From: Macrococcoides psychrotolerans
GTDB lineage: Bacteria > Bacillota > Bacilli > Staphylococcales > Staphylococcaceae
NCBI RefSeq assembly: GCF_038095555.1
Contig: NZ_CP124591.1
Coordinates: forward strand, 496,001 to 560,000
Length of the DNA: 64,000 nucleotides
Reading direction: 5' to 3'
Shown: piece by piece, positions 33,257 to 42,653 of the stretch
How positions within the stretch are numbered: the first letter of the stretch is position 1
Layout: every line of letters begins with the position of its first letter
Made by a program: the position numbers and the translations under genes
Notes under the pieces: model-generated
What the model saw: the letters and a program-made list of their open reading frames with translations, nothing else
What the model was told of the DNA's origin: nothing
Database searches by the model: none

Positions 33257-34480
33257 TTAAGCTTTCTCTTCAAACTTCTGTAATATACCAACGATATTCA
33301 TAACAGCACGTTCCATATCATCAACAGAGACGTATTCATATGGGCCATGATAATTTTCTCCACCTGTAAATAAGTTTGGTGTAGGTAAACCCATATATGA
33401 TAACTGACTGCCATCAGTACCCCCACGAATCGGTTCAACAATTGGTTCTATGTTTAATGATTTCATTACTTCAAGTGGGATATCTATAAGCTGTGGATGT
33501 GGTGTAATTTTCTCGCCCATATTATAATACTGATCATTAATCTCGATATGCGCAGCTTGTTCACCATATTCTTTCTGTATAGACGTTATGATGTCACGCA
33601 TCGTTACTTTACGTGCTTCAAACTGCTCACGAGAATGATCTCTTATAATATATGAAAGTTGTGCACGTTCAACATTTCCATTCAACTCCATCAAATGGAA
33701 GAAGCCTTCATAACCTTCTGTATGTTCCGGTACTTCGTTTGCCGGTAAAGAAGACTGGAAGCGTACTGCAAGGTTGAGCGCATTCACCATTTTATCTTTA
33801 GCGCTTCCCGGATGCACATTTACCCCGTTAAACGTAATATTGACGCCTGCTGCATTAAAACTTTCATATTGTAGTTCTCCACGACGGCCTCCGTCGATCG
33901 TATATGCAAAATCACAACCAAAACGTTCTACGTCAAAGTTATGCGGCCCGCGTCCGATTTCTTCATCTGGAGTAAAGCCGAAACGAATCTTGCCGTGTTT
34001 GATCTCAGGGTGGGCAATCAAGTATTCTATTGCTGTCATAATTTCAGCGATACCTGCTTTGTTATCCGCCCCAAGCAATGTAGTACCATCTGTCGTAATT
34101 AATGTGTGTCCTTTGTAAAGCGAGAGTTCTGGGAACTTTTCAGTTTCAATCTTAAGCCCACTCTTTAAAGTGATAGCATCACCATCATAAGATTGAATAA
34201 TCTGAGGATTAACATTTGTTCCAGTGAAATCTGTAGCTGTATCTACATGTGCTAACAGACCGATAACAGGAACTTCTTTATCAGTATTGGATGGCAATGT
34301 TGCAAATAAGTAACCAAATTCATCGATATCCGTTTCAAGACCTAATTGCTCAATTTCCTGTTTAAGCTGATTAAGAAGATTCCACTGTTTATCCGTTGAT
34401 GGTGTTGTTGTACTAGAAGCATCGGACTGTGTATCGATAACAACATAAGAAGTAAGTCTATCAATTAGTTTTTCTTTCAT
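33257..34480 (-). CDS. pepT: Peptidase T (tripeptide aminopeptidase)
   Basis: PepT is a cytosolic M20B dizinc aminopeptidase that removes the N-terminal residue of tripeptides. This 407-residue protein has GLLAHVDTA (first zinc His and catalytic Asp), TTDGTTLLGADNKAG (bridging Asp), FTPDEEIGRG (catalytic Glu pair), IDGG, and the C-terminal zinc His in TGGENYHG. The start ATG 34480 has AGGAGG; 19 in-frame residues upstream lack one. It would process peptides brought in by the two POT transporters. Confidence 0.95.
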   Translation of the reverse strand: MKEKLIDRLTSYVVIDTQSDASSTTTPSTDKQWNLLNQLKQEIEQLGLETDIDEFGYLFATLPSNTDKEVPVIGLLAHVDTATDFTGTNVNPQIIQSYDGDAITLKSGLKIETEKFPELSLYKGHTLITTDGTTLLGADNKAGIAEIMTAIEYLIAHPEIKHGKIRFGFTPDEEIGRGPHNFDVERFGCDFAYTIDGGRRGELQYESFNAAGVNITFNGVNVHPGSAKDKMVNALNLAVRFQSSLPANEVPEHTEGYEGFFHLMELNGNVERAQLSYIIRDHSREQFEARKVTMRDIITSIQKEYGEQAAHIEINDQYYNMGEKITPHPQLIDIPLEVMKSLNIEPIVEPIRGGTDGSQLSYMGLPTPNLFTGGENYHGPYEYVSVDDMERAVMNIVGILQKFEEKA

Positions 34481-34569
34481 CTGTATTCCTCCTGTCTTCA
34501 TTATTATTATTCTATACTTAAAATGAATATGTGTCATGAATAAACTACGAAATCCGAAAGAAAAATTTT

Positions 34570-34617
34570 AAAAAACTAGGAACGTTTATTTAACATCAAA
34601 CGTTCCTAGTTTTTTTA
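34570..34617 (-). terminator. Terminator of the yitT-gdpS-thrE operon
   Basis: AACTAGGAACGTTT pairs with AAACGTTCCTAGTT; T tracts lie on both sides and the minus-strand one follows the operon. The stop codon of the last gene touches the stem. Confidence 0.88.
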
Positions 34618-35060
34618 TTCTTATGTTTAAAATGTTTATACATTTTCATAGTCGTTAAAAATAGCATTTCCGCAATCAATAGACCAAATGCAATTGCGCC
34701 AGAAGATAATGTCGCCTGACTCCCTTTAATAATTGCTTCACTAAAATCAGAGATAATCAGGTTCTTTGTTGCATCGTAAGCGACACCACCGGGAACGAGT
34801 GGTATGATACCTGATACATTAAAGATGATAACAGGACGTTTATAAATTCGTGCAAGAATATGTGCACATAGACTAAGAGCGAAGCTTCCAAGGAATATAC
34901 TCACAGCATCAGATAATCCATTTGAATTCGCAATGTAATAGACAATCCAGCCAATGGCACCAACAAATCCACAAGCAATAAGTAATTTTCTTGGCGCATT
35001 AAAGATAATCGAGAAGAATAAAGTCGCGAAAAAACTGATGAAAGTTTGAAAAATGATCAT
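34596..35060 (-). CDS. ThrE-type exporter, C-terminal half protein (DUF3815)
   Basis: This 154-residue protein has four to five hydrophobic helices and the SGIIPLVPGGVAYDATKNL motif of the ThrE_2 family. Paired with the larger ThrE protein, it completes the ten-helix topology that is one polypeptide in Corynebacterium ThrE, an exporter of threonine and serine. Its start overlaps the stop of the upstream partner by four bases (ATGA), implying a coupled complex. Substrate in this organism is not shown. Confidence 0.82.
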   Translation of the reverse strand: MIIFQTFISFFATLFFSIIFNAPRKLLIACGFVGAIGWIVYYIANSNGLSDAVSIFLGSFALSLCAHILARIYKRPVIIFNVSGIIPLVPGGVAYDATKNLIISDFSEAIIKGSQATLSSGAIAFGLLIAEMLFLTTMKMYKHFKHKNKKTRNV

Positions 35061-35827
35061 ATTGTACCTCCAAAGATGATGAAGATCACGCCGACACCTG
35101 CACCAATTGCGAAAGCGGTAAGCGCCGCTTCTACACCTTTAGTAATACCGGCAATGAGCTGACCTGCCATCATATCACGAATTGCATTTGTGATTGGGAC
35201 CCCTGGTACAAGGGGCATAACACCCGATATGATGATTTTATCGAGCGATTCACTGAAAAAGTACTGCACACATGCGATGGCAATTAAAGCAATCACGACT
35301 GAACCTGCAAACTCAGCGAAAAAACGAATCTTAAAATATGCTCCTATACGCTCACAAATATAATATCCAGCGAGTCCGCTAATAAATGCAGGTATTGCAT
35401 CTGACGGGCTACCGTCAAACATAAATAGAAACAGTAAGGATACAATACCTGAAGACAAAACTTTAAGCCAGAATTTGTATTGAAGGTTTTCTTTATCTAA
35501 TATAGACAGTGCCATCTTTGCGGATTCTAAAGAAACTTTTCCTGATGTAATCGCTCGTGAGATTTCATTGACTTCTGAAATCTTTTCGAGGTCGGTAGTA
35601 CGGTCTGATACACGATATAAGCGTGTCGAACTTTTTTCGTTAAGAGAGAAGATGATCGCAGTAGGTGTTACAAAACTATGCGTGTTATGAAGTCCGTAAA
35701 ATTCTGCGATTCGCGTCATCGTATCTTCCACCCGATAGGTTTCTGCTCCTGACTCGAGAAGGATTCTACCTGCAAGCATTGCAACATCTTTTACTTTTTG
35801 TTCATCGTAAAGTTGATTTGAAAGCAT
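35057..35827 (-). CDS. ThrE-type threonine/serine exporter, N-terminal half protein
   Basis: This 256-residue protein starts with a soluble region of about 125 residues (AGRILLESGAETYRVEDTMTRIA, TPTAIIFSL) and then has five helices with the SGVMPLVPGVPITNAIRDMM motif near residue 190. That is the ThrE domain of putative threonine/serine exporters. ATG 35827 follows AAGGAG, and 48 in-frame codons upstream lie in gdpS and lack a site. It is the third gene of a yitT-gdpS-thrE-thrE2 series with gaps of 15 bases or less. Confidence 0.85.
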   Translation of the reverse strand: MLSNQLYDEQKVKDVAMLAGRILLESGAETYRVEDTMTRIAEFYGLHNTHSFVTPTAIIFSLNEKSSTRLYRVSDRTTDLEKISEVNEISRAITSGKVSLESAKMALSILDKENLQYKFWLKVLSSGIVSLLFLFMFDGSPSDAIPAFISGLAGYYICERIGAYFKIRFFAEFAGSVVIALIAIACVQYFFSESLDKIIISGVMPLVPGVPITNAIRDMMAGQLIAGITKGVEAALTAFAIGAGVGVIFIIFGGTI

Positions 35828-35840
35828 CTTTTTCTCCTTT

Positions 35841-36905
35841 TTACTTAATGATAGGGTTGAACATAATCGTATTTGCTCCTTGTTTTTTCGCAGCATGCAA
35901 CATTTCATCTGCTTCTTTAAAGATTTTACGATGTGTCTTAATTTCAGATCTTGGAATATATCCGACTCCAATTGTTACTGTAAGATGAATCGTTTCTCTA
36001 TTTTGCAGGTGGAACGTAGAGTTTATTACACCGTTTTTTATGCTTTCTGCAATCTTTACTGTATCATTTAATGACTTGTCATTAAAGATAACTGAGAATT
36101 CTTCGCCGCCATTTCTGAAGATTTTAGATTGATCAGGAACATAGTTGTTTAGAACTTGCGACATTTGTTTTAATACTGCATCTCCAGCATCATGACCAAA
36201 CTTATCATTGACCTCTTTAAAGTCATCGATATCGATAAGTAATAGTGAAAGTGACTGTTTTTGCTCAGAGGACTGGCGGCTGATGACGTTTAAATATCTG
36301 TCAAATGCACGCACATTTCCTAAGCCGGTTAAATAATCCACGACATGTTCTTTGTTGAAGCGACTCAGCATTTTCTGTACACGCCATATATCCACAAACA
36401 TCACGCTCGAACTTAAAGATAGTATGAAACTGGAAATAATCAAAAGTATCATCTCATTAATGATAAACATCTGTTTAATCCAGGTATATACTGCGATGAT
36501 TAAGATACTGATTAAATTCAGCACTTGAATAGCTTGTATGTCCTGTAATTTGATGAACGGTCCAATCATGCTCACTACAGTAGCGATGATCAGCAAATAG
36601 AGTGAAGAAGGAAATGACGTTCCTAATAGATATATATCTACTACAACAATAATGCATGCACTTAAAAATGTATAAAAAAAGTTTGTAAATCTACCGAGAA
36701 AAAGTAGAGGAACAAAGGCAAGGTTGAACGAAATTTCTTTATAGCCAATCGGATACGTCAATAACAGTATAGCGATAGTGGTCATGAGTAGTGCGATATA
36801 AGGTTTCTTGAAGATGATTTCCCTATCTTCAAAAAACTGAATTCTATGGAATAAGTAAATACCACTGACAGTTACAGCGATATTATAGATAATTGCTTCA
36901 ATCAT
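35841..36905 (-). CDS. gdpS: GGDEF-domain membrane protein
   Basis: This 354-residue protein has six hydrophobic helices in residues 1 to about 175 and then a GGDEF domain (about 185-354). The metal site LLLIDIDDFKEVND and the active-site GGEEF (266-270) are intact, with DYLTGLGN at the entrance. It closely matches staphylococcal GdpS, whose effect on biofilm was reported to be independent of cyclic-di-GMP. The N-terminus is the sensor-like region. It lies 14 bases after yitT and 13 before thrE, so all are likely co-transcribed. Confidence 0.9.
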   Translation of the reverse strand: MIEAIIYNIAVTVSGIYLFHRIQFFEDREIIFKKPYIALLMTTIAILLLTYPIGYKEISFNLAFVPLLFLGRFTNFFYTFLSACIIVVVDIYLLGTSFPSSLYLLIIATVVSMIGPFIKLQDIQAIQVLNLISILIIAVYTWIKQMFIINEMILLIISSFILSLSSSVMFVDIWRVQKMLSRFNKEHVVDYLTGLGNVRAFDRYLNVISRQSSEQKQSLSLLLIDIDDFKEVNDKFGHDAGDAVLKQMSQVLNNYVPDQSKIFRNGGEEFSVIFNDKSLNDTVKIAESIKNGVINSTFHLQNRETIHLTVTIGVGYIPRSEIKTHRKIFKEADEMLHAAKKQGANTIMFNPIIK

Positions 36906-36919
36906 ATAAGTTCTCCTTC

Positions 36920-37777
36920 CTATTTTGAGCGGTATATTTTTGCAGCGCTGAACCCTCGTCCTATTATTTCAGAAGTGTTAATAAAGATTACGAAAGAATC
37001 TGGTTCTTCTTCTGTTATCAGATTTTTAAAATAAATTGCTTCTGTTTGTTCCATGACAGAAAACAATATGGTTTTACCATTGCGGTCAAAGCCACCAAAG
37101 GCATTGACAGAGGTTACACCACGCTCAATTTTATTGTGAATAATATCTATCACTTGTGCTTCCTTTGAAGTAATGATAAAAACAAGTTTGTTGTCACCAG
37201 TTCTAAGTTGAACGATATCTATTACTTTACTTGTAACAAATATAGAAATTAATGCATATAATGCAAGTTCGAAATTAAATACAAAAGCACTTAAAATTAC
37301 GACAAACGCATCGACAACGAGCTGTGCATATCCACTTGATAGACCGCTATACTTTCTGACGATCTGAGCAAGGGTCGCTGTCCCACCTGTAGAACCGTTT
37401 CCTCTATAGACAAGTCCAAGCCCGATACCGAGCACGATACCACCATAGAGTGAAGCTAATAATGCATCTTTAGTGCCGTATTGTACAATATCTTGTGTTA
37501 AAAAAATTGTAAGTGGCACGAGGAACGTTGCAATTAAAGTCTTCAGGCTAAACGAACGGCCTAATGCAAACCAACCAATTATAAAAATAGGTAAGTTGAA
37601 GATAAACTGCACAATCGACGGGTCTAGATGGAATAGGTGATTAAGGATTGTACTTAAACCTGAAATCCCACCTGCAGCAATCTTGCCAGGTAACAAAAAT
37701 AGATTGTAGCTTATGCCTACAATAATCGACCCGATTAAAGTATAGAGAATATCCATTATTGTTCTGTTCAATTGCAT
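36920..37777 (-). CDS. YitT family membrane protein
   Basis: This 285-residue protein has about five to six hydrophobic helices in residues 1-195 (LFLLPGKIAAGGISGLSTIL, GNGSTGGTATLAQIV) and a soluble C-terminal DUF2179 domain from about 210 (ERGVTSVNAFGGFDRNGKTILFSV). This is the YitT layout; the family role is unsettled. ATG 37777 follows GAGAGG. It is the first gene of a four-gene operon and its leader contains a terminator-like hairpin. Confidence 0.85.
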   Translation of the reverse strand: MQLNRTIMDILYTLIGSIIVGISYNLFLLPGKIAAGGISGLSTILNHLFHLDPSIVQFIFNLPIFIIGWFALGRSFSLKTLIATFLVPLTIFLTQDIVQYGTKDALLASLYGGIVLGIGLGLVYRGNGSTGGTATLAQIVRKYSGLSSGYAQLVVDAFVVILSAFVFNFELALYALISIFVTSKVIDIVQLRTGDNKLVFIITSKEAQVIDIIHNKIERGVTSVNAFGGFDRNGKTILFSVMEQTEAIYFKNLITEEEPDSFVIFINTSEIIGRGFSAAKIYRSK

Positions 37778-37796
37778 ATTATCCTCTCCATCCATT

Positions 37797-37824
37797 AAAA
37801 AATAAGCAAAGCAAGATGCTTTGC
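37797..37824 (-). terminator. Terminator-like hairpin in the yitT leader
   Basis: On the minus strand GCAAAGCA-TCT-TGCTTTGC is a perfect 8-bp stem followed by TTATTTTTT. It lies about 35 bases after the predicted transcription start and just before the yitT ribosome site, with no other gene upstream, so it may attenuate the operon. Confidence 0.7.
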
Positions 37825-37858
37825 GTAAATAATTTCATAATTAGACCTTAACCGTCTT

Positions 37859-37887
37859 ATTATGAAATAAATAAAATGCATAGTCAA
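37859..37887 (-). promoter_or_regulatory. Promoter of the yitT operon
   Basis: TTGACT (37887-37882), 17 bases, CATAAT (37864-37859) on the minus strand is close to the vegetative consensus. Confidence 0.7.
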
Positions 37888-37967
37888 TTATTACTTATTA
37901 TAGAAATTAATTGATAACATCATTAATTGTGATATTATTAAGAAGAATGAATTCAAGAGGTGTACAC

Positions 37968-39014
37968 ATGCTCACATTAAAACTAATCATTATAACAGCA
38001 TTATTCTCTTTCGTACTTACACCTATAATTATCAGATTTTCATACTTCATTGGTGCTGTCGATAAACCCAATTACCGTAAAGTACATACTAAACCAGTAT
38101 CGATGCTGGGTGGGGTGATAATCCTATGTGCATTTTTGTTCGGTTTATGGATTGGACAGCCAGTTGAAAAAGAAATATATCCAATTATTATCGGTGCGAT
38201 ACTCATACAAATAACGGGCCTTATTGATGATTTTATTGATCTTCCGGCTATAATCAAGCTCATTGCACAAATCGGGGTTGCAACAATCGTCGTCTATCAC
38301 GGAATTACGTTAGACTTGATTACTTTACCATTCGGTATCGTCATTGAATTTGGAATATTTAGTATTCCAATGACAATACTATGGATTGTAGCTGTAACAA
38401 ATGCAATCAATCTTGTTGATGGTCTAGATGGTCTTGCAGCAGGAGTTTCCGGTATTGCCTTAGCGACGATAGGGTTTATCGCCATCATTCAGCAGAATAT
38501 ATTTATCATGATGCTCTGTAGTGTACTCATCGGAGCATTACTCGGCTTCTTGAAATATAACTTTTATCCGGCACGTATCTTTCTTGGAGATAACGGTGCG
38601 TTAATGCTAGGATTTATTATCGGTGTCCTTAGTCTTCTTGGGTTTAAGAATATCACGTTAATTTCTCTGTTCTTCCCTGTCATTATCCTTGCAGTGCCGT
38701 TTATCGATATGTCGTTTGCAATGATTCGTAGATATAGACAAGGCAAGCCGATTATGCAGGCAGATAAGTCACATCTGCATCACAAATTACTGCAGCTTGG
38801 TTATACGCATCCTCAGACAGTGATGCTCATCTATTCAATTGCAGCATTGTTTAGCGTTGCCTCAGTCATCTTATATCTATCCTCAGTGTGGGGTGCGATA
38901 TTAATCGTGCTGCTGTTGATTATCACGATTGAATTAATCGTTGAATTTACTGGATTAATAGATGATACCCATCAGCCATTACTCAACTTCATGCGCAGCA
39001 TTATAAAGAAATAA
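37968..39014 (+). CDS. tagO: Undecaprenyl-phosphate GlcNAc-1-phosphate transferase
   Basis: TagO starts wall teichoic acid synthesis by loading GlcNAc-1-phosphate on undecaprenyl phosphate. The 348-residue protein has about eleven helices and the family motifs VDKPNYRKVHTKPVSMLGG, LIDDFIDLP (acidic magnesium site), NAINLVDGLDGLAAG, FLGDNGALMLGF and the C-terminal HLHHKLLQLG. The start ATG 37968 follows AGAGGTG; upstream in-frame codons are not supported. The gene is monocistronic, divergent from the yitT operon. Confidence 0.94.
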   Translation: MLTLKLIIITALFSFVLTPIIIRFSYFIGAVDKPNYRKVHTKPVSMLGGVIILCAFLFGLWIGQPVEKEIYPIIIGAILIQITGLIDDFIDLPAIIKLIAQIGVATIVVYHGITLDLITLPFGIVIEFGIFSIPMTILWIVAVTNAINLVDGLDGLAAGVSGIALATIGFIAIIQQNIFIMMLCSVLIGALLGFLKYNFYPARIFLGDNGALMLGFIIGVLSLLGFKNITLISLFFPVIILAVPFIDMSFAMIRRYRQGKPIMQADKSHLHHKLLQLGYTHPQTVMLIYSIAALFSVASVILYLSSVWGAILIVLLLIITIELIVEFTGLIDDTHQPLLNFMRSIIKK

Positions 39015-39040
39015 CATCTAGAGCACTCTAGATGTTATTT
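39009..39040. terminator. Bidirectional terminator after tagO
   Basis: AAATAACATCTAGA pairs with TCTAGATGTTATTT across GCAC. The stem includes the stop codons of both convergent genes. Confidence 0.85.
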
Positions 39041-39666
39041 CTGATGTCGAATGGGAGCATCAGTTCAGATTTCACTTGGATAACTGGGAGGCCTTGTGTG
39101 AGTTCTGTAACAAAGTTAATGAATTCATCTTTATCTTCAGAAACAAGTTGTACGTCATATATCACTTTATCTGTATATGTTTGATTTATGATGATAAATT
39201 TGTCGTCGATGGCGTGTTCAAACTTTCCCGAGAGCTCATAGGGTAATGTTACCTGAATCATCAGCCCGTTTTTATAGATTACTTTACCAGCTAGCTGAAT
39301 CGCTTCAGACACCCTACCTTGATAAGCGCGGATTAAACCACCACTGCCAAGCTTGATACCACCGAAGTAACGTGTGACAATGGCCACAACGTTATGGATG
39401 TCATTTTTCTTCAAAGATTCTAACATCGGTACGCCTGCAGTACCACTAGGTTCGCCATCATCATTTGCTTTTTGAATCTGGTGGCTGTCACCGACTGTAT
39501 AAGCTGAGCAATTGTGAGTAGCATCTTTATGTAATGCTTTTATCTCGTCAATCTTTGCCTTTGCCTCATCTTCGTTTTCGACTTTAAATAGATATGTAAT
39601 AAATCGTGATTTATTAATCACTGTTTCTTGTTCAATATTCTGCTTAATTGTGATAAAGTTTTTCAA
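39028..39666 (-). CDS. IMPACT/YigZ family protein
   Basis: This 212-residue protein has the UPF0029/IMPACT motif NCSAYTVGDS..., DDGEPSGTAGVPML and VAIVTRYFGGIKLGSGGLIRAY in residues 55-115, followed by a ferredoxin-like C-terminal domain. The family (YvyE, YigZ) is widespread and of unsettled role. The likely start is TTG 39666, about seven bases after AGAGGTG; a GTG at 39675 would lie in that site. The 3' end is inside the tagO terminator. Confidence 0.85.
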   Translation of the reverse strand: MKNFITIKQNIEQETVINKSRFITYLFKVENEDEAKAKIDEIKALHKDATHNCSAYTVGDSHQIQKANDDGEPSGTAGVPMLESLKKNDIHNVVAIVTRYFGGIKLGSGGLIRAYQGRVSEAIQLAGKVIYKNGLMIQVTLPYELSGKFEHAIDDKFIIINQTYTDKVIYDVQLVSEDKDEFINFVTELTQGLPVIQVKSELMLPFDIRNNI

Positions 39667-39799
39667 GTAGGTCACCTCTTTATATTATAATCATTATTTT
39701 AACAAAAATTTTAAAATTCTATCATATATCTTTATCCTTTATTTTTATTTATAAACTGTATAGAATATAAAATGGGATGTATTGGAATGGAGGGTATAA

Positions 39800-40651
39800 A
39801 TGAAAACGGCAATAATTACTGATTCAACGAGCTATCTTTCACAGGAAATGATCGATCGTTATGATATACGCGTAATTTCACTGAATGTAATATTCAAAGA
39901 TCAAGTCTTTGTTGAAGCTGAATATGCTGCAACGCAGTTCTACGAGCGTATGCGTTCTGAGAGACAGCTTCCTACGACAAGTCAGCCAACAACAGGCGAA
40001 TATATTACATTACTAGAACAGCTGAAATCTGATGGTTATACGGATTGTATTGCGATACATTTATCAAGCGGGATCAGTGGAACATATCAGAATGCAATTA
40101 CTGCAGGAGAGATGGTAGAAGGCATCAATATGCATGCCTTTGACAGTGAAATTGCGTGTATGGTAGCAGGTATGTATACACTTCGTGCAGCTGAGCTTAA
40201 GGATATATTATCACCACAACAAATTATCGAAGAATTAAAGCTGTTAAGAGCACATTCAAATGCTTATCTTCTGGTTGATGACTTGAAGAATCTTCAAAAA
40301 GGTGGTCGGCTTAATGGTGCACAGGCAATTATAGGAAGTATGCTGCAAGTAAAACCGATATTATATTTTGAAGATAAGATCATAGTTCCTTATGATAAAG
40401 TTCGCACGAAGAAAAAAGCAGTGCAGTTCGTCCAGAATAAAATTAAACAAGAAGTGGCTGCGCCAGCTACACTTGTAGTCATACATGCCAACGCAGAGGA
40501 AGAAGCAGAAGTGATCATGCAACATTTGAAATCTCAGTTTCCGGATGCAGATGTCATTAAAAGTTATTTCGGTCCGGTTATCGGTACGCATGTTGGAGAA
40601 AAAGCACTTGGTATTGGCTATGTACACCATAAGTTTGAATTTTTTCAGTAA
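39800..40651 (+). CDS. fakB1: DegV-family fatty-acid-binding protein (FakB-like)
   Basis: This 283-residue protein has the DegV fold. The TDSTSYLS start, TTSQPTTGEYI, HLSSGISGTYQNA, HAFDSEIACM and VDDLKNLQKGGRL motifs are those of FakB, which presents a fatty acid to the kinase FakA for phospholipid synthesis. Serine in SSGISG and the arginine in the LQKGGR region frame the acyl pocket. It closely follows staphylococcal FakB1. GGAGGG precedes the ATG. FakB1 versus another paralog is inferred from sequence resemblance. Confidence 0.82.
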   Translation: MKTAIITDSTSYLSQEMIDRYDIRVISLNVIFKDQVFVEAEYAATQFYERMRSERQLPTTSQPTTGEYITLLEQLKSDGYTDCIAIHLSSGISGTYQNAITAGEMVEGINMHAFDSEIACMVAGMYTLRAAELKDILSPQQIIEELKLLRAHSNAYLLVDDLKNLQKGGRLNGAQAIIGSMLQVKPILYFEDKIIVPYDKVRTKKKAVQFVQNKIKQEVAAPATLVVIHANAEEEAEVIMQHLKSQFPDADVIKSYFGPVIGTHVGEKALGIGYVHHKFEFFQ

Positions 40652-40675
40652 AGTCTTTCATATTATTATTATTTC

Positions 40676-40705
40676 AGCACACTTATTTAAGTGTGCTTAT
40701 TTTTA
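40676..40705 (+). terminator. Terminator after the DegV gene
   Basis: AGCACACTT pairs with AAGTGTGCT across ATTT and is followed by TATTTTTA. It lies directly before the comFA ribosome site. Confidence 0.85.
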
Positions 40706-40716
40706 TGGAGGTAAAT

Positions 40717-41934
40717 ATGCTGCAATATATAACTGATAATGCTGATATTCCTTCTGTAATAAAAAAAGGAAATAAATATCACTGTAACTATTGTCTGAAC
40801 GATAAACAATATTTGTTTCATAGCTATTATCACGAAGGAATAGACAAGGAGATTGTATATTGTCGCACCTGTCTCTCTCATTATGCGACAACGAAAAACT
40901 TTATAGCACTTGAACCATGTCAGAAGAAGGCAGAAGTTGTAACACTACATCTCCCGTTCGAACTTACAGCCCAGCAAAAGCGTGCGAGTGATTATATTGT
41001 AGGACAGTTTCATAAGAATCAAGATAGTCTGCTCTATGCTGTGACGGGTGCAGGTAAGACAGAAATGATGTTGCAGGCAGTTGTTGAAGCTAGAAAGGAA
41101 GGATGTAACGTTGCGATTGCAGCACCGAGAACTGACGTTGTAAAAGAATTAGCACTACGCATGCAGGAATATATGCCAAGAATACAGATTGATGTGCTGT
41201 ACGGAGGTCATCAGGGGCTAACAGCAGGTCGCCTCGTCGTTACAACTGTGCAGCAGCTTATTCAGTTCAATGAGCATTTTGAATTAATTATCGTGGATGA
41301 AATTGATGCCTTCCCGATGAGCTACGATCCACGCCTGTCAGAAGTACTTAAACGAGCTATGCATGAAAAAGGAACAATCATCTATCTGTCAGCCACACCA
41401 CCAGCACATTTAATGAAGCTCCCTCATATTTATTTACCGTCACGATATCATAATCGTCCCTTGCCGCTACCGAAACTTCACTATTACAAAATTAATAGCA
41501 GATCGTTAGAACAGAAACTTAAAGATATTGTTAATACGACGCTCATCTTCTTTAATGATATTAAGCAAATGGAAAAATATTATGCTGCGCTTCCTGAATC
41601 TCTACAAGCGGATGGGACGATTGTTTACTCAAATGATGATGAACGCCATGATAAGGTAGAAGCCATTCGATGTGGAGAATATCGCTTCATATTTACAACG
41701 ACCATATTGGAGCGTGGATTTACGCAAGAGAACTTATCGGTCTGGGTCATCAATAGTGAACGGTTCACGTGGGACAGCCTCGTACAGATTGCAGGCAGGG
41801 TCGATAGAAAAGGGGCAAGTATGAATGGAGAAGTCGTCTTCTTTCACGAAGGCCTAAGCGGCCATATGACGAGAGCGATACAAACAATTAAAAGGATGAA
41901 TAAAAAGCATGGTCAATCGATGTCTGCAGTGTGA
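40717..41934 (+). CDS. comFA: Competence DNA-translocation ATPase ComFA
   Basis: ComFA is the DEAD-box-like ATPase that helps drive single-stranded DNA into the cell. The 405-residue protein has an N-terminal zinc site (CNYC...CRTC), Walker A AVTGAGKTE near residue 110, the box DEID in IIVDEIDAFPM, SATPP and motif VI in QIAGRVDRKG. ATG 40717 is eight bases after GGAGGT. It overlaps comFC by 26 bases. No comFB is present between them, as in staphylococci. Confidence 0.93.
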   Translation: MLQYITDNADIPSVIKKGNKYHCNYCLNDKQYLFHSYYHEGIDKEIVYCRTCLSHYATTKNFIALEPCQKKAEVVTLHLPFELTAQQKRASDYIVGQFHKNQDSLLYAVTGAGKTEMMLQAVVEARKEGCNVAIAAPRTDVVKELALRMQEYMPRIQIDVLYGGHQGLTAGRLVVTTVQQLIQFNEHFELIIVDEIDAFPMSYDPRLSEVLKRAMHEKGTIIYLSATPPAHLMKLPHIYLPSRYHNRPLPLPKLHYYKINSRSLEQKLKDIVNTTLIFFNDIKQMEKYYAALPESLQADGTIVYSNDDERHDKVEAIRCGEYRFIFTTTILERGFTQENLSVWVINSERFTWDSLVQIAGRVDRKGASMNGEVVFFHEGLSGHMTRAIQTIKRMNKKHGQSMSAV

Positions 41935-42589
41935 AGAGCTGATACCACTCACCCTTACAATTAATACATTATTCCATAAGCCGAAGTTTTTATGTGAACA
42001 GTGTACCGCATCATTTACGAAGATGGATACGAGACGTTGTGAACACTGTCATAAAAAACTTGCTGAGGATGAAATGGAATGCAGAGACTGCCTATTTCTT
42101 GCAAAATTAAATGTAAAAATAGAAAAAATTTATACTATTGCTGATTACACGCCCTTTGTAAAATCTATGATCTTACAGTATAAAGGACTGGGTGACTATA
42201 TCCTTAGCAAGGCATTTGCGGAAATATTATTACTCCATTACTCAGCGCACTTCTTTAAAAAGTATGACCATATCATCGCGATGCCGATATCAAAAACGCG
42301 ACTGCACGATAGAGGATTCAATCAAGTTGCTGCAATATTAGACGCAGCACAAATACTCCATCATGATGTGTTAGGAACGCATTATCGCGATAAGCAGTCC
42401 AGAATGACGAAGAAAGAACGCCTGCAGCAAACCAACCCTTTCTATATGAAACAACCGCTAAAACCAGGAGCACGTATATTACTAATAGATGATATTTATA
42501 CGACAGGTTTAACTGTGCATCAGGCAGCGAGTGTATTATTATCCAATAAAGATTGTCGAGTAGAGGTGTTAGCGTTTGCAAGAGCCTGA
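41909..42589 (+). CDS. comFC: Competence protein ComFC, phosphoribosyltransferase-like
   Basis: ComFC works with ComFA in DNA uptake. The 226-residue protein begins with a cysteine-rich zinc domain (CLQCEEL, CEQC, CEHCHKKL, CRDC) and ends in a type-I phosphoribosyltransferase fold with the PRPP loop ARILLIDDIYTTGLT. The middle part (YKGLGDYILSKAFAE, RGFNQV) is conserved in the ComFC/GntX family. Its ATG lies within comFA after AAAAGGA, so the two are coupled. Confidence 0.92.
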   Translation: MVNRCLQCEELIPLTLTINTLFHKPKFLCEQCTASFTKMDTRRCEHCHKKLAEDEMECRDCLFLAKLNVKIEKIYTIADYTPFVKSMILQYKGLGDYILSKAFAEILLLHYSAHFFKKYDHIIAMPISKTRLHDRGFNQVAAILDAAQILHHDVLGTHYRDKQSRMTKKERLQQTNPFYMKQPLKPGARILLIDDIYTTGLTVHQAASVLLSNKDCRVEVLAFARA

Positions 42590-42653
42590 ATATTTGGTAA
42601 AATAGAGTTAGGAAGAAACATCATAAGAATAGTTTCAAAAGGAGCGATGCTTT

